64,000 bases of DNA from Candidatus Amarobacter glycogenicus (GCA_016719395.1 JADJZF010000012.1:1-64000), one strand, 5' to 3'. Counted from the stretch's first letter, positions 41,909 through 51,421 are shown. Notes: generated by a model not told the origin, from the sequence alone. Program-made: numbers and translations.

Positions 41909-43120
41909 CTACGGTTTCACGATCGGGCCCGTATCCACCACCTCGAATGCTGAACCGGGGACGTTCTTGAGCTGGTTCAGGTCGTCATCGTCCCAACGGC
42001 TGTCGGTCGCCCCGGTGATAAACCAGTTCGATCCGTTGTCCGCCACGATCAGCCCGTACTTCTTCAACGCCTCCAGGATGACCCGTGAGTCACCCGTGTA
42101 TCCCGAGGTGTCGAAGTCGGCGCGCAGGCGAAGGCGGGCGCCCATCGGCAAGAGGTTCCCGTCGGTATAACTGCTCGCCCAGTGCGTGGCCGGCAGCACG
42201 TAACCCTTTTGCGTCCGCGAAACGGTAAAGCGGAGGGCGTGGGTAATCTTGCCGCTCTTCACTTCGTCATAGCGAACGAGGCCCGGGAGGATTGGCAGGC
42301 CCGCGGCATCGGCCGAAGTCCAGCCTGCGGGGCGAAGCGCGCCCGTGTTGAGGTTCCAGACGGCCCCGGAATCGGCGTTCCAGCCGCTGCCGTTGAAGAA
42401 CGACCGGTACAGTTCGTACAGCTTGCAGGTCCCCTGTTGGAGGACGAGCACGTGGCGGTCACCCGTCGAGGCCGCACCGCCCTCGATTGGCGCGTTCGCG
42501 GGGACGGGGTACGGGCCGGGGTCGCTCTCATCTCCGTAGGCTGTGAAGGTGATGGGGACCGCCGGCTGGGTAGACGGCACGACCACGTAGGGGATGCCGT
42601 AGGTGGGGTCGGAACCGAAGTCGGCGTGCAGCTTCTGGTTCCCGCCGAGCGCCGCGATACGGCTGATGTAGTTCGCCGAGTTCGCGTGGAGTGGCGCCGC
42701 CGAAACATCCTGGTTCCACGCATTGTCCTGCGGGAACACCTGGCACCCGCCGATCATCGGCGCGGTCACGGAGCCCGTGGGCGTCGTTGGTGTGGCCGTC
42801 GGAGGAATGGCCGTCGGTGTGGCGGTGGCGGGGCGAGGGGTGCTGGTTGGGGCCAGGGTCGCGGGCTGCGCCGTTCGTGTCGCGCCGTGGCCGACGTCGT
42901 CGGGGTCCTGGTCGGGGTCGGGGTCGGGGAAGCCACCCCGCAGGTCGCGACGACCTCAGACCTCGAGACGCGCGCAATGGAAATTCGCCCCGTTGCACTT
43001 CAGGCGCACCTGGTCGCCCGGTTGTAGCGTCGTTGAAGAAGTGGCGGCGAACGCCGCGACCACCCCCAGGGCGAGGATGAGCGCGGCGCCGATGGCGCCC
43101 GGAAGGAGTTGCCGGCGCAT
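41909..43120 (-). CDS. Secreted protein with Pro/Thr linker (frame interrupted)
   Basis: From ATG 43120 (AGGAG upstream) the frame gives a signal peptide (LLPGAIGAALILALGVVAAFAA) and a short segment QPGDQVRLKCNGANFHCARLEV before a TGA at 42956. The main ORF resumes in the same frame and ends at 41909. It contains MIGGCQVFPQDNAWNQDVS..., a domain common in secreted actinobacterial and acidobacterial proteins of unknown function. Between them, about 42880-42960, a Pro/Thr linker (VASPTPTPTRTPTTSATA) reads only in a shifted frame. Two compensating indels therefore probably disrupt one gene of about 400 residues. Confidence 0.65.
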
Positions 43121-43319
43121 GTGCCATGCTCCTGGTCTGAATTCCCCGGGGCGGGGAGTCACTGGCACATTCGACCCTCTCGGGGAGACGTACGAGCGCG
43201 TTTCGGTAACCCGTGCGTAAAGAGTTCGGTGCCAAGGCGGGAGCAGGGAGGCTGGCACAGGGAGAAGCGGTGACAGCGTGGGTGTTTTCCGCCCCGGTGC
43301 GTGTCTCGGCCGAAGATAG
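43121..43319. other. 200-bp promoter interval for the secreted-protein gene
   Basis: No gene is present. Minus-strand sequence contains GGTTACC and ACGTCT about 14 bp apart near 43189-43211, which resembles an ECF-type promoter but does not match the TGTAAGA-N15-GCGTCT pair at 22 kb. Confidence 0.3.
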
Positions 43320-44621
43320 CTAGAGCTGGGCGACGACGAGTCCAAGGGCCGCGAGCCCCATAACTGCAGCGGTGAACCAGCCGACCGCGAGGGTTAGGAC
43401 TCCGGGCCGGTGTTCCCCGAGCACCTCTGCGTCGCCCGCCGCGAGCATGATCACGACGAGCAGGAACGGGGCGACAAGCCCGTTCACAATCGCGGCGACG
43501 TAAAGTGCCCGGATCTCGCTCACACCGAGGAAGCTCATGCCGATACCGAGCATGGTGGCGAGTGCGATTACCCCGTAGAACTGGGGCGCCTGTCGAAATG
43601 TCCGGCTGAGGCCCTCCCTCCACCCGAACAGTTCCGCGGTCGCATACGCGGAAGACCCGGCCAGCACCGGGATCGCCAGCAGCCCGGTGCCGATGATGCC
43701 GAGGGCAAAAAGGAGCGAGGCCGCGTCACCAGCCAGGGGCCGCAGCGCCTCGGCCGCCTCCGCAGCCGTCGAGACATCCGTCTGTCCGGAGGCATGGAGC
43801 GCCGCCGCCGCGGTCAGAACCACAAAATAGAAACCGAGGTGGGCCATCAGCATTCCCGTTGCAACATCGAGGTTCGCGGCCCGCAAGAGCGAAGCGATCT
43901 GGCCGGCTCCGGCCTTCGTCGCCTGTATGCCCTTTTCCTCCTCCTCTTCGACCTCCTCTGAGGTCTGCCAGAAGAACAGGTACGGCGAAATCGTGGTCCC
44001 CAGGATGGCGACCAGTGCCCCGATCCCCTCGGCATCGAGGTCGGCCCTCGGCGTCAACGTCGCCCGCACGGCAGGAGCCCACTCCGGATCGGCGAAGAAT
44101 GCGCCGGCAATGTAGGCGAAAACCACCAACGTCAGCAGCTTCAGGTAGCGCGCCAGACTCGCGTACGGCGCGACAACTTCGAGAAGGGCGATCGCGATCC
44201 CAATCGGGGCCACCAGCGCGAGTGATGGGATGCCCAGGAGGAGCTCGACGGAGGCCGCGATCGCACCGATGTCCGCACCGATATTGATCACGTTTGCGAT
44301 CAGCAGCAGGGCGACGAGCGGATAGAGCAACCTCCGGCCGAACCTATCCGGAGATCGTCGCGCCCAACCCCGCCCGGTGACGATCCCGATGCGTGCGCAT
44401 ATCGATTGGACGGCGACATTCAGCGGCAACGTGACAGGACTGGTCCAGAGGAGCTGGTAGCCGGATGTGGCGCCAATAACGGTGTATGTCGAAATCCCGG
44501 AAGGGTCGTCATCGGCAACGCCGGTGATGAGTCCGGGGCCGAGGCCCTTCACGCCCTTGCGGGCCTCCCGGGAGGCCAGGAGAATCTCACGGTCGATCCA
44601 CCAGAGTGTGGGGCGGCGCAT
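43320..44621 (-). CDS. Nramp-related divalent metal transporter, DPSG variant
   Basis: A 433-residue protein with about 11 membrane segments in the Nramp pattern. The first-helix metal motif reads DDDPSGISTYTVIGA rather than the canonical DPGN, and the sixth-helix region reads MAHLGFYF instead of the usual M-P-H. An acidic loop (SEEVEEEEEKG) lies in the middle. Changes at these positions are typical of Nramp-related Mg2+ or other non-manganese transporters, so the substrate may not be Mn2+ or Fe2+. It is probably leaderless. Confidence 0.85.
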   Translation of the reverse strand: MRRPTLWWIDREILLASREARKGVKGLGPGLITGVADDDPSGISTYTVIGATSGYQLLWTSPVTLPLNVAVQSICARIGIVTGRGWARRSPDRFGRRLLYPLVALLLIANVINIGADIGAIAASVELLLGIPSLALVAPIGIAIALLEVVAPYASLARYLKLLTLVVFAYIAGAFFADPEWAPAVRATLTPRADLDAEGIGALVAILGTTISPYLFFWQTSEEVEEEEEKGIQATKAGAGQIASLLRAANLDVATGMLMAHLGFYFVVLTAAAALHASGQTDVSTAAEAAEALRPLAGDAASLLFALGIIGTGLLAIPVLAGSSAYATAELFGWREGLSRTFRQAPQFYGVIALATMLGIGMSFLGVSEIRALYVAAIVNGLVAPFLLVVIMLAAGDAEVLGEHRPGVLTLAVGWFTAAVMGLAALGLVVAQL

Positions 44622-44627
44622 GGCCAG

Positions 44628-44633
44628 AGCCTA
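44628..44633 (-). promoter_or_regulatory. Putative -10 element of a leaderless transcript (Nramp-like)
   Basis: On the minus strand, TAGGCT lies 6 nt before the ATG at 44621. Confidence 0.45.
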
Positions 44634-44671
44634 CGAGGAGCGTCCTTAGGCGCGACGGCGCGCCGCGCCGT

Positions 44672-45013
44672 CTACTTGGCGCACTGGCCCGCACCCTGGC
44701 ATTCCTCGGGCGGCTCGTCCGGCTTGATTCGCGCGATGCACAGTTCCGAAAGGATGCAGGCTTCAGCGTGCGAAACGAGGCCCGGCTGGTTGAAATCGAA
44801 CTTCTGGCCACGAATGAACAGCAGGAAATCGGCGTGTTCGTGAGTAGGCACACGGCCGTTTCCGCTGCTCGCCGCCGGGTTTCCGCCGCTGTCGTCGCTG
44901 AGGTTCAGGGCGAGGAGTACGGAGAGCCCGATGATCGCGAGCGAGAGCACAGCGGCAAGCGGGAGCCACTGCTTCGGGCCCAGGCGGCCGTCCCAGCGCG
45001 ACGCTTCGGCCAT
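44672..45013 (-). CDS. Membrane-anchored small protein with His/Cys-rich exterior
   Basis: A 113-residue protein with one N-terminal helix (WLPLAAVLSLAIIGLSVLLAL) and an exterior reading VPTHEHADFLLFIRGQKFDF and later SHAEACILSELCIA...CQGAGQCAK. The HEHADF motif plus four Cys suggests metal binding or disulfides. It starts 6 bp after the DsbA-type gene on the same strand, so it may be a substrate or partner. No known family was recognised. Confidence 0.65.
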   Translation of the reverse strand: MAEASRWDGRLGPKQWLPLAAVLSLAIIGLSVLLALNLSDDSGGNPAASSGNGRVPTHEHADFLLFIRGQKFDFNQPGLVSHAEACILSELCIARIKPDEPPEECQGAGQCAK

Positions 45014-45019
45014 CGGCCT

Positions 45020-45925
45020 TTAGGGGGCCTTCGTCGCGGTCGCGGTCGCCGTCGTGGCAGCGCCCGCGGTGGCCGAAGGCGTACCGGCGTTGGCCGTCGC
45101 CGTGGCGATAGCGTTCTCCACGTTCGTCACGATCTGCCGCCAGTCCTCGATTCCCGAGGGCGTGCCCGCCCCGAGCGGTGTGCCGTTCACGAGGAAGCCG
45201 GGCGTCCCGGTGATGCCGAACTGGTTCGCCTCGCGCTGCTGGTTCGTCACCAGTTCGAGGTGCTCGTTGCTGTCGAAGCAGGTGTTGAACTTCGCCGTAT
45301 CGAGGCCGAGCTCAGAGGCGTACTTCTTCAAGTTGTCGTCGCTGAACCGCCCGACGTTGAGCTTCTCCGAGGTCGCCTGGCCAGCCTCCGCCTGGACGAT
45401 GAAGAGCTTGTGGTGGTACTGCCAGAACTTCTCCTGGTCCGCGGCGCACTGGCTGGCCGTGGCCGCGCGGACGGATTCGTTCTTCAGGATCGGGAGATGC
45501 CGGTACTCGATCTGGACTTTCCCCGATTTCACCAGCTCGGCGACGATCTGGGATTCCTGTTCGGCTGTGTACTGCAGGCAGAACGGGCACTGGAAGTCTT
45601 CGTACGAGACGATCTTCACCGGGGCTTCGTCCTTGCCGATCTTCGTGCCCTTGATGAGGTCCAACGGGAGTTCCGCAGTCGCCTTCTCCAACTCCGATGC
45701 GAGATCCGCACTCTCGTCGTCACCGCCCGCAAAGGCGACCACGACGGCGATCACGACCACCGCCACGACGGCAAATCCGGCCATTGCAAGCAGGAAGCCG
45801 CGGGAGAAGATATCGGAGCCGCCACCGGTGTTGCTCGGGCGCTTCGATGGTCCGGCGGAAGGGCGGGTGGTGCGGGGCGCGCGGCTGGTGCGCGCTTGCT
45901 CTCGGCGGGCCTGGCGGTTCGACAT
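45020..45925 (-). CDS. Membrane-anchored DsbA-like thiol-disulfide oxidoreductase
   Basis: A 301-residue protein with a basic cytosolic N-terminus, one membrane helix (FLLAMAGFAVVAVVVIAVVVAF) and a DsbA-type domain with YEDFQCPFCLQY active site (CPFC) and cis-Pro loop TGTPGFLVNG. An Ala/Thr-rich tail (TATANAGTPSATAG...) ends it. It likely introduces or isomerises disulfides outside the membrane. It leads a pair with the small His/Cys protein. The TATGCT about 60-70 nt upstream is the best promoter candidate. Confidence 0.88.
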   Translation of the reverse strand: MSNRQARREQARTSRAPRTTRPSAGPSKRPSNTGGGSDIFSRGFLLAMAGFAVVAVVVIAVVVAFAGGDDESADLASELEKATAELPLDLIKGTKIGKDEAPVKIVSYEDFQCPFCLQYTAEQESQIVAELVKSGKVQIEYRHLPILKNESVRAATASQCAADQEKFWQYHHKLFIVQAEAGQATSEKLNVGRFSDDNLKKYASELGLDTAKFNTCFDSNEHLELVTNQQREANQFGITGTPGFLVNGTPLGAGTPSGIEDWRQIVTNVENAIATATANAGTPSATAGAATTATATATKAP

Positions 45926-46091
45926 GCTCGGTGCGGTTCCTGATGGTGAGTTTGGGGCGCGGCCTTCGGTCCCGGCCGGCGGAATTACGTGCGCCTGAGC
46001 ATAGCACCGCGCCGCCTACGAGACAGATGAAGGTTATCCCGCTTTTCCTATCGGACAGTGGGCTCCCATCGCCGGGCGCGCCGGCTGCCGG

Positions 46092-46610
46092 TCACTGGCC
46101 CGTGTCGCCGAAGAGGGCGTCGGTCCCCCCGGACTGGGCGCACTGGGGGATATTCGCGGCCGCTTCGGCCAGCCGGTCACGCACGGTACCCGGTGGCAAC
46201 GGTGCGCCCTTCGAGATGCCGGCCAGCTCCTCCGGCGTAACGACCATCCCGCCCTTGGCCTTCGTCGCGATGGTCTTTACCCGCTCGACGAGGGCGTCGT
46301 GGAAGTTCGCCATGTCCTTCGGCGGCTTCGCCTTATCCAGGTCCTTCGCGAATGAGTCGAGGATTGGCGCCGCCGTCTTCAAGAGCCGAGCCTGGTCCGA
46401 GAACAGGCTCGGGTCCCGCTGGGTCGCACTGTTGAACGAGCTGAGGTAGCGCGAAAATGCGTTGCAAACCGAGCCGATATAGGCGCGATCGACTTCCGAG
46501 ACGGCCCCCCGCGTCGGCGTCGGGCCGGGGGTCGGCGCTTTCGCCATCCCTCCGGCACCCGTACAACCCACCAGCAGGACCGCTACCACCGGCAACCAGA
46601 GCAGTCTCAT
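46092..46610 (-). CDS. Lipoprotein of unknown function
   Basis: A 172-residue protein with lipobox LLVGC, a short Pro/Thr tether and a helical domain (RAYIGSVCNAFSRYLSSFNS..., FAKDLDKAKPPKDMANFHDALVERVKTI) ending near a second Cys (IPQCAQ). The two Cys could pair. No family was recognised. It is divergent from the AGPS-like oxidase and probably leaderless. Confidence 0.72.
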   Translation of the reverse strand: MRLLWLPVVAVLLVGCTGAGGMAKAPTPGPTPTRGAVSEVDRAYIGSVCNAFSRYLSSFNSATQRDPSLFSDQARLLKTAAPILDSFAKDLDKAKPPKDMANFHDALVERVKTIATKAKGGMVVTPEELAGISKGAPLPPGTVRDRLAEAAANIPQCAQSGGTDALFGDTGQ

Positions 46611-46616
46611 CCCTGT

Positions 46617-46622
46617 AGCCTA
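46617..46622 (-). promoter_or_regulatory. Putative -10 element of a leaderless transcript (lipoprotein)
   Basis: On the minus strand, TAGGCT lies 6 nt before the ATG at 46610, the same arrangement as at 44628. Confidence 0.45.
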
Positions 46623-46697
46623 CGGTGCGCCGCGCCCTGGGCGAACCTGCTTTTCGCTTCTCGCTCCGTGTAGACTCCGCGCCGCGGAGGTACGGCA

Positions 46698-48297
46698 ATG
46701 CAGGGACGACGCAGCTTTTGGGCATGGGGCCTGGAAACCGACGAACCAACGGATGCCCAGCGCGAGGAGACGGCCGCGCGGCTCTCCCAGCGGTGGGGCC
46801 GCGAAATCAGCGCGCCACCGCTGCCGAAAATCGAGGACATCCAGCTCCGCCCCCCCGCGCGTATCCCCGCCAGGTCCACTCGCCGCCATCTGCACGACGG
46901 AAACGCACGACCGCGCCGCCCATAGCTACGGCAAGAGCTACCGCGACACCATCCGCGCCGTCCGTGGACAGTTCCCAAACCCGCCCGATGTGGTCGCCTA
47001 CCCGTGTACCGAGGCAGAGGTCGTCGCGGTCATGGAATGGTGCGATTCGGGCAACATCGTCGCCATCCCGTTCGGCGGCGGCTCGTCCGTTGTCGCCGGT
47101 GTCGAACCGCCCGGCGGGGACCGGCCCTGCGTCAGCATCGACCTGCGAGAGCTGAACCAGGTCCTCGAAGTCGATGCCACCTCGCGCGCCGCCCGCATCC
47201 AGGGCGGAGTGCTTGGTCCTCACCTGGAAGACCAGCTGCGCCCCCACGGGTTCACCCTCCGCCATTACCCCCAGAGCTTCGAGTGGTCGACGCTCGGGGG
47301 CTGGATCGTCACCCGCAGCGGGGGGCACTACGCGACGAACCACACCCACATCGATGACTTCGTCGAATCGACGCGGATGGTGACCCCGAAGGGCATCATG
47401 GAGTCGCGGCGCCTGCCCGGCAGCGGCGCCGGGCCGAGCCCCGACCGTCTCGTCCTCGGCAGCGAAGGCGCCCTCGGCATCCTCACCGAAGCGTGGATGC
47501 GGATCCAGGCCCGCCCGGTTTTCCGAGCCAGCGCCGGCCTCACCTTCGATAGCTGGCAGGCCGGTTACGAGGCCGCCCGCCAGGTCGTCCAGGCGAAACT
47601 GTGGCCGGCCAACCTCCGCCTCCTGGACCCGACCGAGGCAGGCTCGGCCGCGGGCCTCAAAGGCGACGAGGCGCTCCTCATCATCGGCTTCGAATCCGCC
47701 GAGCTACCCCAGGACTGGCCCATCCGCCAGGCCGTCAGGCGCGCCCGCGAAGCCGGTGGCCGCGTCGAGGACGAGGCGATCCGGATCTCCGACGGCTCCG
47801 ACGAGGAAGTCGGCCGCCAGGGCGCCGTCGGGGCGTGGCGCAACTCGTTTGTGCGCGCTCCTTACCAGCGCAATCTCACTGCGGGTATGGGTGTCGTCGG
47901 CGACACCTTCGAGACATCGATCACGTGGGACCGGTGGCCCAGTTTCGATGCGAACGTCCGCGCCGCTATGACCGGAGCACTCCAGCGCGTGTGCGGCGGC
48001 GGCACGCTCAGCTGCCGCTTCACCCACGTCTACACTGATGGCCCGGCGCCCTACTACTCGTTCAGCGGTATGGGCCGCCAGGGCGCTGAAATCGAGATGT
48101 GGACAGAGCTGAAGAAGGCGGCGAGCGATGCCGTCATCGCCAACGGCGGTACCATCACCCACCACCACGCAGTCGGCCGCGACCACATGCCCTGGTACCG
48201 CCAGCAGCGCCCGGAACTGTTCCATTCCGCTCTCAAGGCGGCGAAATCAGCCCTCGACCCGAAGGGCATCCTGAACCCGGGCATCCTCGTTGACTGA
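46698..48297 (+). CDS. FAD-linked oxidase, alkylglycerone-phosphate synthase-like (frame broken once)
   Basis: The N-terminus (SFWAWGLETDEPTDAQREET) starts at ATG 46698 after GGAGGT, but the rest of the protein is in the next frame. Removing one C from the seven-C run at 46850-46856 joins them into about 532 residues. The FAD-binding PCMH domain shows IPFGGGSSVVAGV and GSEGALGILTEAWMRI. The C-terminal ITHHHAVGRDHM matches the HHH motif of AGPS, the ether-lipid enzyme that exchanges an acyl chain for a fatty alcohol. It may make ether lipids or oxidise a related 2-hydroxyacid. The frame break is probably a base-calling error. Confidence 0.82.
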
Positions 48298-48324
48298 GAC
48301 CAGTCCCGCTCTTCTCGCAGCCGG

Positions 48325-48873
48325 CTACCGGTTCGCCAGGAAGGCATCGACCTGCGCGCGCAGCGCCGCTTCATCCGCGACTGCTCCAAACCGTCCGAGT
48401 TCATTGCCTTCGGCGTCCAGCCAGACGAAACCGGGTGCGCTTTTTACTCCCAGCCGCCCCGCTGCGGGCTCGCGGCCCATCTCTTTCTCCATGAACACGA
48501 ACTCCTTGCGGAAGTCTTTCATCACGGCGTGCGCGAAGCTTTCCTGTTCGCATTCGGCGCAGGAGGTCGTCGTGAACCAGACCAGCGTCGTGCGGCCGTC
48601 TTCGCGATGCGCCTTTGCTTCCGGCAGCGGGTCGTTCGCGTGGTAGACCGTGTGCTCGGACCCCGTGATCGCGGTGACGAAGCCACGCGCGTTCGCACCG
48701 GCGAGGGCGAGCGTCTCCGGGTCGATAGTGGTCTGGCCGCCAGCCTCGCCCCGGGTCCAGAACACCGCGGCGAAGGCCAGGAGGAAGACGGCGGTGACGG
48801 CCGCGCCGAGCTTCCAGTTCCAGCCGCGGCGCCACGACGCAGCCGTGGCAGACGGAGTGATCGAGATGTTCAC
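48325..48873 (-). CDS. Membrane-anchored thioredoxin-like protein (CAEC)
   Basis: A 182-residue protein with one N-terminal helix (KLGAAVTAVFLLAFAAVFW) and a thioredoxin fold. The active-site-like motif is FTTTSCAECEQES, and the cis-Pro region is SAPGFVWLDAEG. It could reduce or sense extracytoplasmic disulfides. The start is GTG. It converges on the oxidase gene and precedes, on the same strand, no coupled gene. Confidence 0.78.
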   Translation of the reverse strand: MNISITPSATAASWRRGWNWKLGAAVTAVFLLAFAAVFWTRGEAGGQTTIDPETLALAGANARGFVTAITGSEHTVYHANDPLPEAKAHREDGRTTLVWFTTTSCAECEQESFAHAVMKDFRKEFVFMEKEMGREPAAGRLGVKSAPGFVWLDAEGNELGRFGAVADEAALRAQVDAFLANR

Positions 48874-48912
48874 ACGAGTAGTTTCGGCACGAACGGGACC
48901 GATCGAAAGCGC

Positions 48913-50184
48913 CTACTGGACCGCTTCTGCACGGCGGGCAAGGACGGCGAGCTGGAACCTCGGGTGCCACATCAACAGCCAGGTGACGGCGCAGAGTGCG
49001 CCCAGCGCGCCCAAAGTCGAGCGCGCTCCGAGGAGTTCGGCGGCCACGCCGGCGAAGAGGAGGGGAAATACGACCAGCGCATCCGCCACCGTTGCCTGCA
49101 CGGCGAACACCCGCGACTGGATGCCCAGCGGTGCGGCCGCCGTGAGGGCCGAGCGCGAGCTCACCATCGAGACGCTCAGGGTGGCGCCGATGAGGAACGC
49201 GACCGGCATCGCGATGACGACCGTCATGTTCATCGCCGCCTCGAAGCGGACCAGCGGGGGAACCTGGCTATAGGCGAAGGCGAAGTTGACGCCGTAATCC
49301 AGCGCGGCCAGGGCGAAGACGGCGACGGCCATTCCCAGGATAGAGAGGCGCATCGCCCGGACTGTGCCATCGAGGGTGAGCCCCGTGGCCGCCCAGAGGA
49401 GGCCCACCGCGACGCCGGCAATTCCCGGTACGAGCAGGACCGCGGCCCCCTGTGCCCCGAGGCTAAGGTCATGTTCAACATAGAGCGGGAACGCGACAAG
49501 GATGACCTGGGCCACTAACGACTTCAGTGCCTGGACGGCAAGGGCATCGCGCGCCGGCTCCGACCGCGCGAAGACCGAGAGCGTCTCTCGAAAGCCTGAT
49601 CGCTGGCAGCCGCCCGAAGCCGGGTCGGCATCTCGCCGCAGCCGGACAGCGAGGACGTTGGAAAGGATGAGTTGCCCGCCGACGATGAGCAGCGCCCCCG
49701 CGAGCGCGGCTTCGGTGCCGCCCAGGAAGTACAGCGACGGGGCGAGCACCAGGAACCCGAGCGCCTGGCCGCCGTACTGCATCGCGACGAGGAGCGAGTG
49801 CATGCGACCGGCAGTCCGGTCTCCCAGGACTTTCACGAGCGCCATCTCGGAAGGGTTGTGGATTTGCGAAACGGCCGCGTAGGCGAATCCGATGACGACG
49901 ACGGCGGCCGGCGATGTAGCCCATACCAGCGCGAAGCCGATAGCGAGCACGCGAAGGCTGCTCCCCAGGGCGAAGCCGCGTCCCGGACCGAGCCGGTCGG
50001 CCATTGCGCCGCCGGGGATACCGAAGACCATGGCCGAGATCGTGGTGGCCGCCATCACCGAGCCAAGGCCCACGGCAGCGTGGTCACCCGTCCCGGCGAT
50101 GAAGAACAGCGTGGCGATGAAAAGGTTGTGTCCAACCTGCCCGAACGCACGGGCGCCAAGGTAGAGAGCCAGGTCCGATCGCAT
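48913..50184 (-). CDS. Major facilitator superfamily transporter
   Basis: A 423-residue protein with about 12 membrane segments. The loop between helices 2 and 3 reads GIPGGAMADRLGPGRGF, the MFS signature region, and a central loop (RRDADPASGGCQRSGF) separates the halves. The pattern resembles MFS efflux permeases without a recognisable substrate. ATG 50184 with GGGAAGG upstream is preferred over a GTG 15 codons earlier. Confidence 0.83.
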   Translation of the reverse strand: MRSDLALYLGARAFGQVGHNLFIATLFFIAGTGDHAAVGLGSVMAATTISAMVFGIPGGAMADRLGPGRGFALGSSLRVLAIGFALVWATSPAAVVVIGFAYAAVSQIHNPSEMALVKVLGDRTAGRMHSLLVAMQYGGQALGFLVLAPSLYFLGGTEAALAGALLIVGGQLILSNVLAVRLRRDADPASGGCQRSGFRETLSVFARSEPARDALAVQALKSLVAQVILVAFPLYVEHDLSLGAQGAAVLLVPGIAGVAVGLLWAATGLTLDGTVRAMRLSILGMAVAVFALAALDYGVNFAFAYSQVPPLVRFEAAMNMTVVIAMPVAFLIGATLSVSMVSSRSALTAAAPLGIQSRVFAVQATVADALVVFPLLFAGVAAELLGARSTLGALGALCAVTWLLMWHPRFQLAVLARRAEAVQ

Positions 50185-50367
50185 TGCCGAACGCCTTCCC
50201 AAACCCCCCGCGCCTCCCGAGTTCCTCACACCTTGATTAACGGACGGCCTCGCGCTCCGGCCACCCTCTGTGAAGAACCTAACACCCGAAAACTGGGGAT
50301 CACCCGTTTCTTGCGAAAAGCTTCACAAACTTTGGCAAAGATGCGGGAAACCCCTGACGCCCGGCCC

Positions 50368-50580
50368 TCAGCGCCTCCGGCCGGTTTCGATATCGAGCCG
50401 GTGCCCCGAGAACAGCGTCACAGTACCATCGGGCTCCGCGATCGAGGCGAGGTATGCCTTCGGGAGTTTTCGAAGCATCGCCAGCGCGCACTCGACACAG
50501 ATCCCGTGCGAGACCGCACCCTCGACGCACGCGGCCGGGCCAGCGCACCAGGCGCACACGATGTTCATCTCCGCGCTCAT
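50368..50580 (-). CDS. Small zinc-finger-like protein
   Basis: A 70-residue protein with two CxxC pairs (CAWC and CVEC) and an extra Cys and His between them (CVEGAVSHG), consistent with one zinc site. The C-terminal half (MLRKLPKAYLASIAEPDGTVTLFSGHRLDI) is mixed helix and strand. No family was recognised. A leaderless-type TAGATT box supports expression. Confidence 0.6.
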   Translation of the reverse strand: MSAEMNIVCAWCAGPAACVEGAVSHGICVECALAMLRKLPKAYLASIAEPDGTVTLFSGHRLDIETGRRR

Positions 50581-50586
50581 CTCTCG

Positions 50587-50592
50587 AATCTA
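50587..50592 (-). promoter_or_regulatory. Putative -10 element of a leaderless transcript (zinc-finger protein)
   Basis: On the minus strand, TAGATT lies 6 nt before the ATG at 50580. Confidence 0.5.
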
Positions 50593-50766
50593 GCACCGCC
50601 AGCGATGGAGAGCGGCCGCTGTAACGGACATGTCACCCGATTGCCACGCGGAGCGTCCTTGCCATTGCGCCGCCAACCGAGCCGTGACCCGTGCCAGGCA
50701 GGGCACGCCCCGCCACTGCGGACCGGACGCCCCGGACCCGCATCGGCACGGCCGTTGCAGGCAGCA

Positions 50767-50822
50767 TCCCATCCGGGAAGATTCCCGAATGGGACCATTC
50801 CCGGCGGGGTTCCCAAATGAGA
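50767..50822. promoter_or_regulatory. Array of TCCC-N4-GGGA operator half-palindromes upstream of padR-like gene
   Basis: Four spaced copies occur: TCCCATCCGGGA (50767-50778), TCCCGAATGGGA (50783-50794), TCCCGGCGGGGT (50799-50810) and TCCCAAATGAGA (50811-50822). The first two are perfect palindromes and the last two are imperfect. Their starts are 16, 16 and 12 bp apart. The array ends 32 bp before the regulator start, so it is a likely autoregulatory operator. Confidence 0.65.
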
Positions 50823-50854
50823 CGTTCCCCCTTCACCTATCGGGAGAGTCCCCG

Positions 50855-51421
50855 ATGCAGCCGCGCACGGGTCCCTGCGAACCTTCGCCTATGAACGACG
50901 ACTTCCCGATCCTCGCGGCGGTGGCGGCGAACCCCACTCACCCGTACGCGCTGCTGGAACACCTCCAGGCGCTGGGCCTCCACGTCAGCCGGAGCACCCT
51001 CTACCGGCGCGTCGAGGCCCTCGCCGCCCAGGGATGGCTCGATGCTGATGACATCCGCGGCGAGAGCGGCCACTACCGCAGGGCGCTCACGCTCTCCCGG
51101 GAAGGCCTCACGCGCATTAATGCCGAAGCGGCGGCTATCCTCCGCTCCGAACCGCTCGAGAGTCCGTTGTTTTCTCTTGCTGTGGCCGTGGCCGAACGCC
51201 TGGACGCCCGTTCGCTGACTGCAGCCCTCAAGCCGCGGATGTCCGTCGCGGCCCGCCAGCTGACCGAAGAAGAGCGCTTGCTCCGCCCCGGCGGGGCCGA
51301 ACCGTGGTCGCGGGCAGCGCGCGATCGCCGGATCGCCCACCTCCAGGCCGACATCGCCTGGCTGCAGGGACTAATGGGCCGGCGCAACGTCGCTGGGGGC
51401 GCCTTCAGGCAGAGCGCCTGA
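50855..51421 (+). CDS. PadR-family transcriptional regulator
   Basis: A 188-residue protein with a PadR winged helix (DFPILAAVAANPTHPYALLEHL..., SRSTLYRRVEALAAQGWLDAD) and a C-terminal helical dimerisation region. PadR proteins sense small molecules and bind palindromic operators. GGGAGAG about 8 nt before ATG 50855 supports this start; ATG 50891 is an alternative that matches the usual family N-terminus. Its promoter carries a TCCC-N4-GGGA array. Confidence 0.82.
   Translation: MQPRTGPCEPSPMNDDFPILAAVAANPTHPYALLEHLQALGLHVSRSTLYRRVEALAAQGWLDADDIRGESGHYRRALTLSREGLTRINAEAAAILRSEPLESPLFSLAVAVAERLDARSLTAALKPRMSVAARQLTEEERLLRPGGAEPWSRAARDRRIAHLQADIAWLQGLMGRRNVAGGAFRQSA

Noticed and set aside
43189..43211. 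Third copy of the ECF promoter motif upstream of the secreted-protein gene
   Set aside because: The elements GGTTACC and ACGTCT differ in sequence and spacing from the matched pair at 22 kb.
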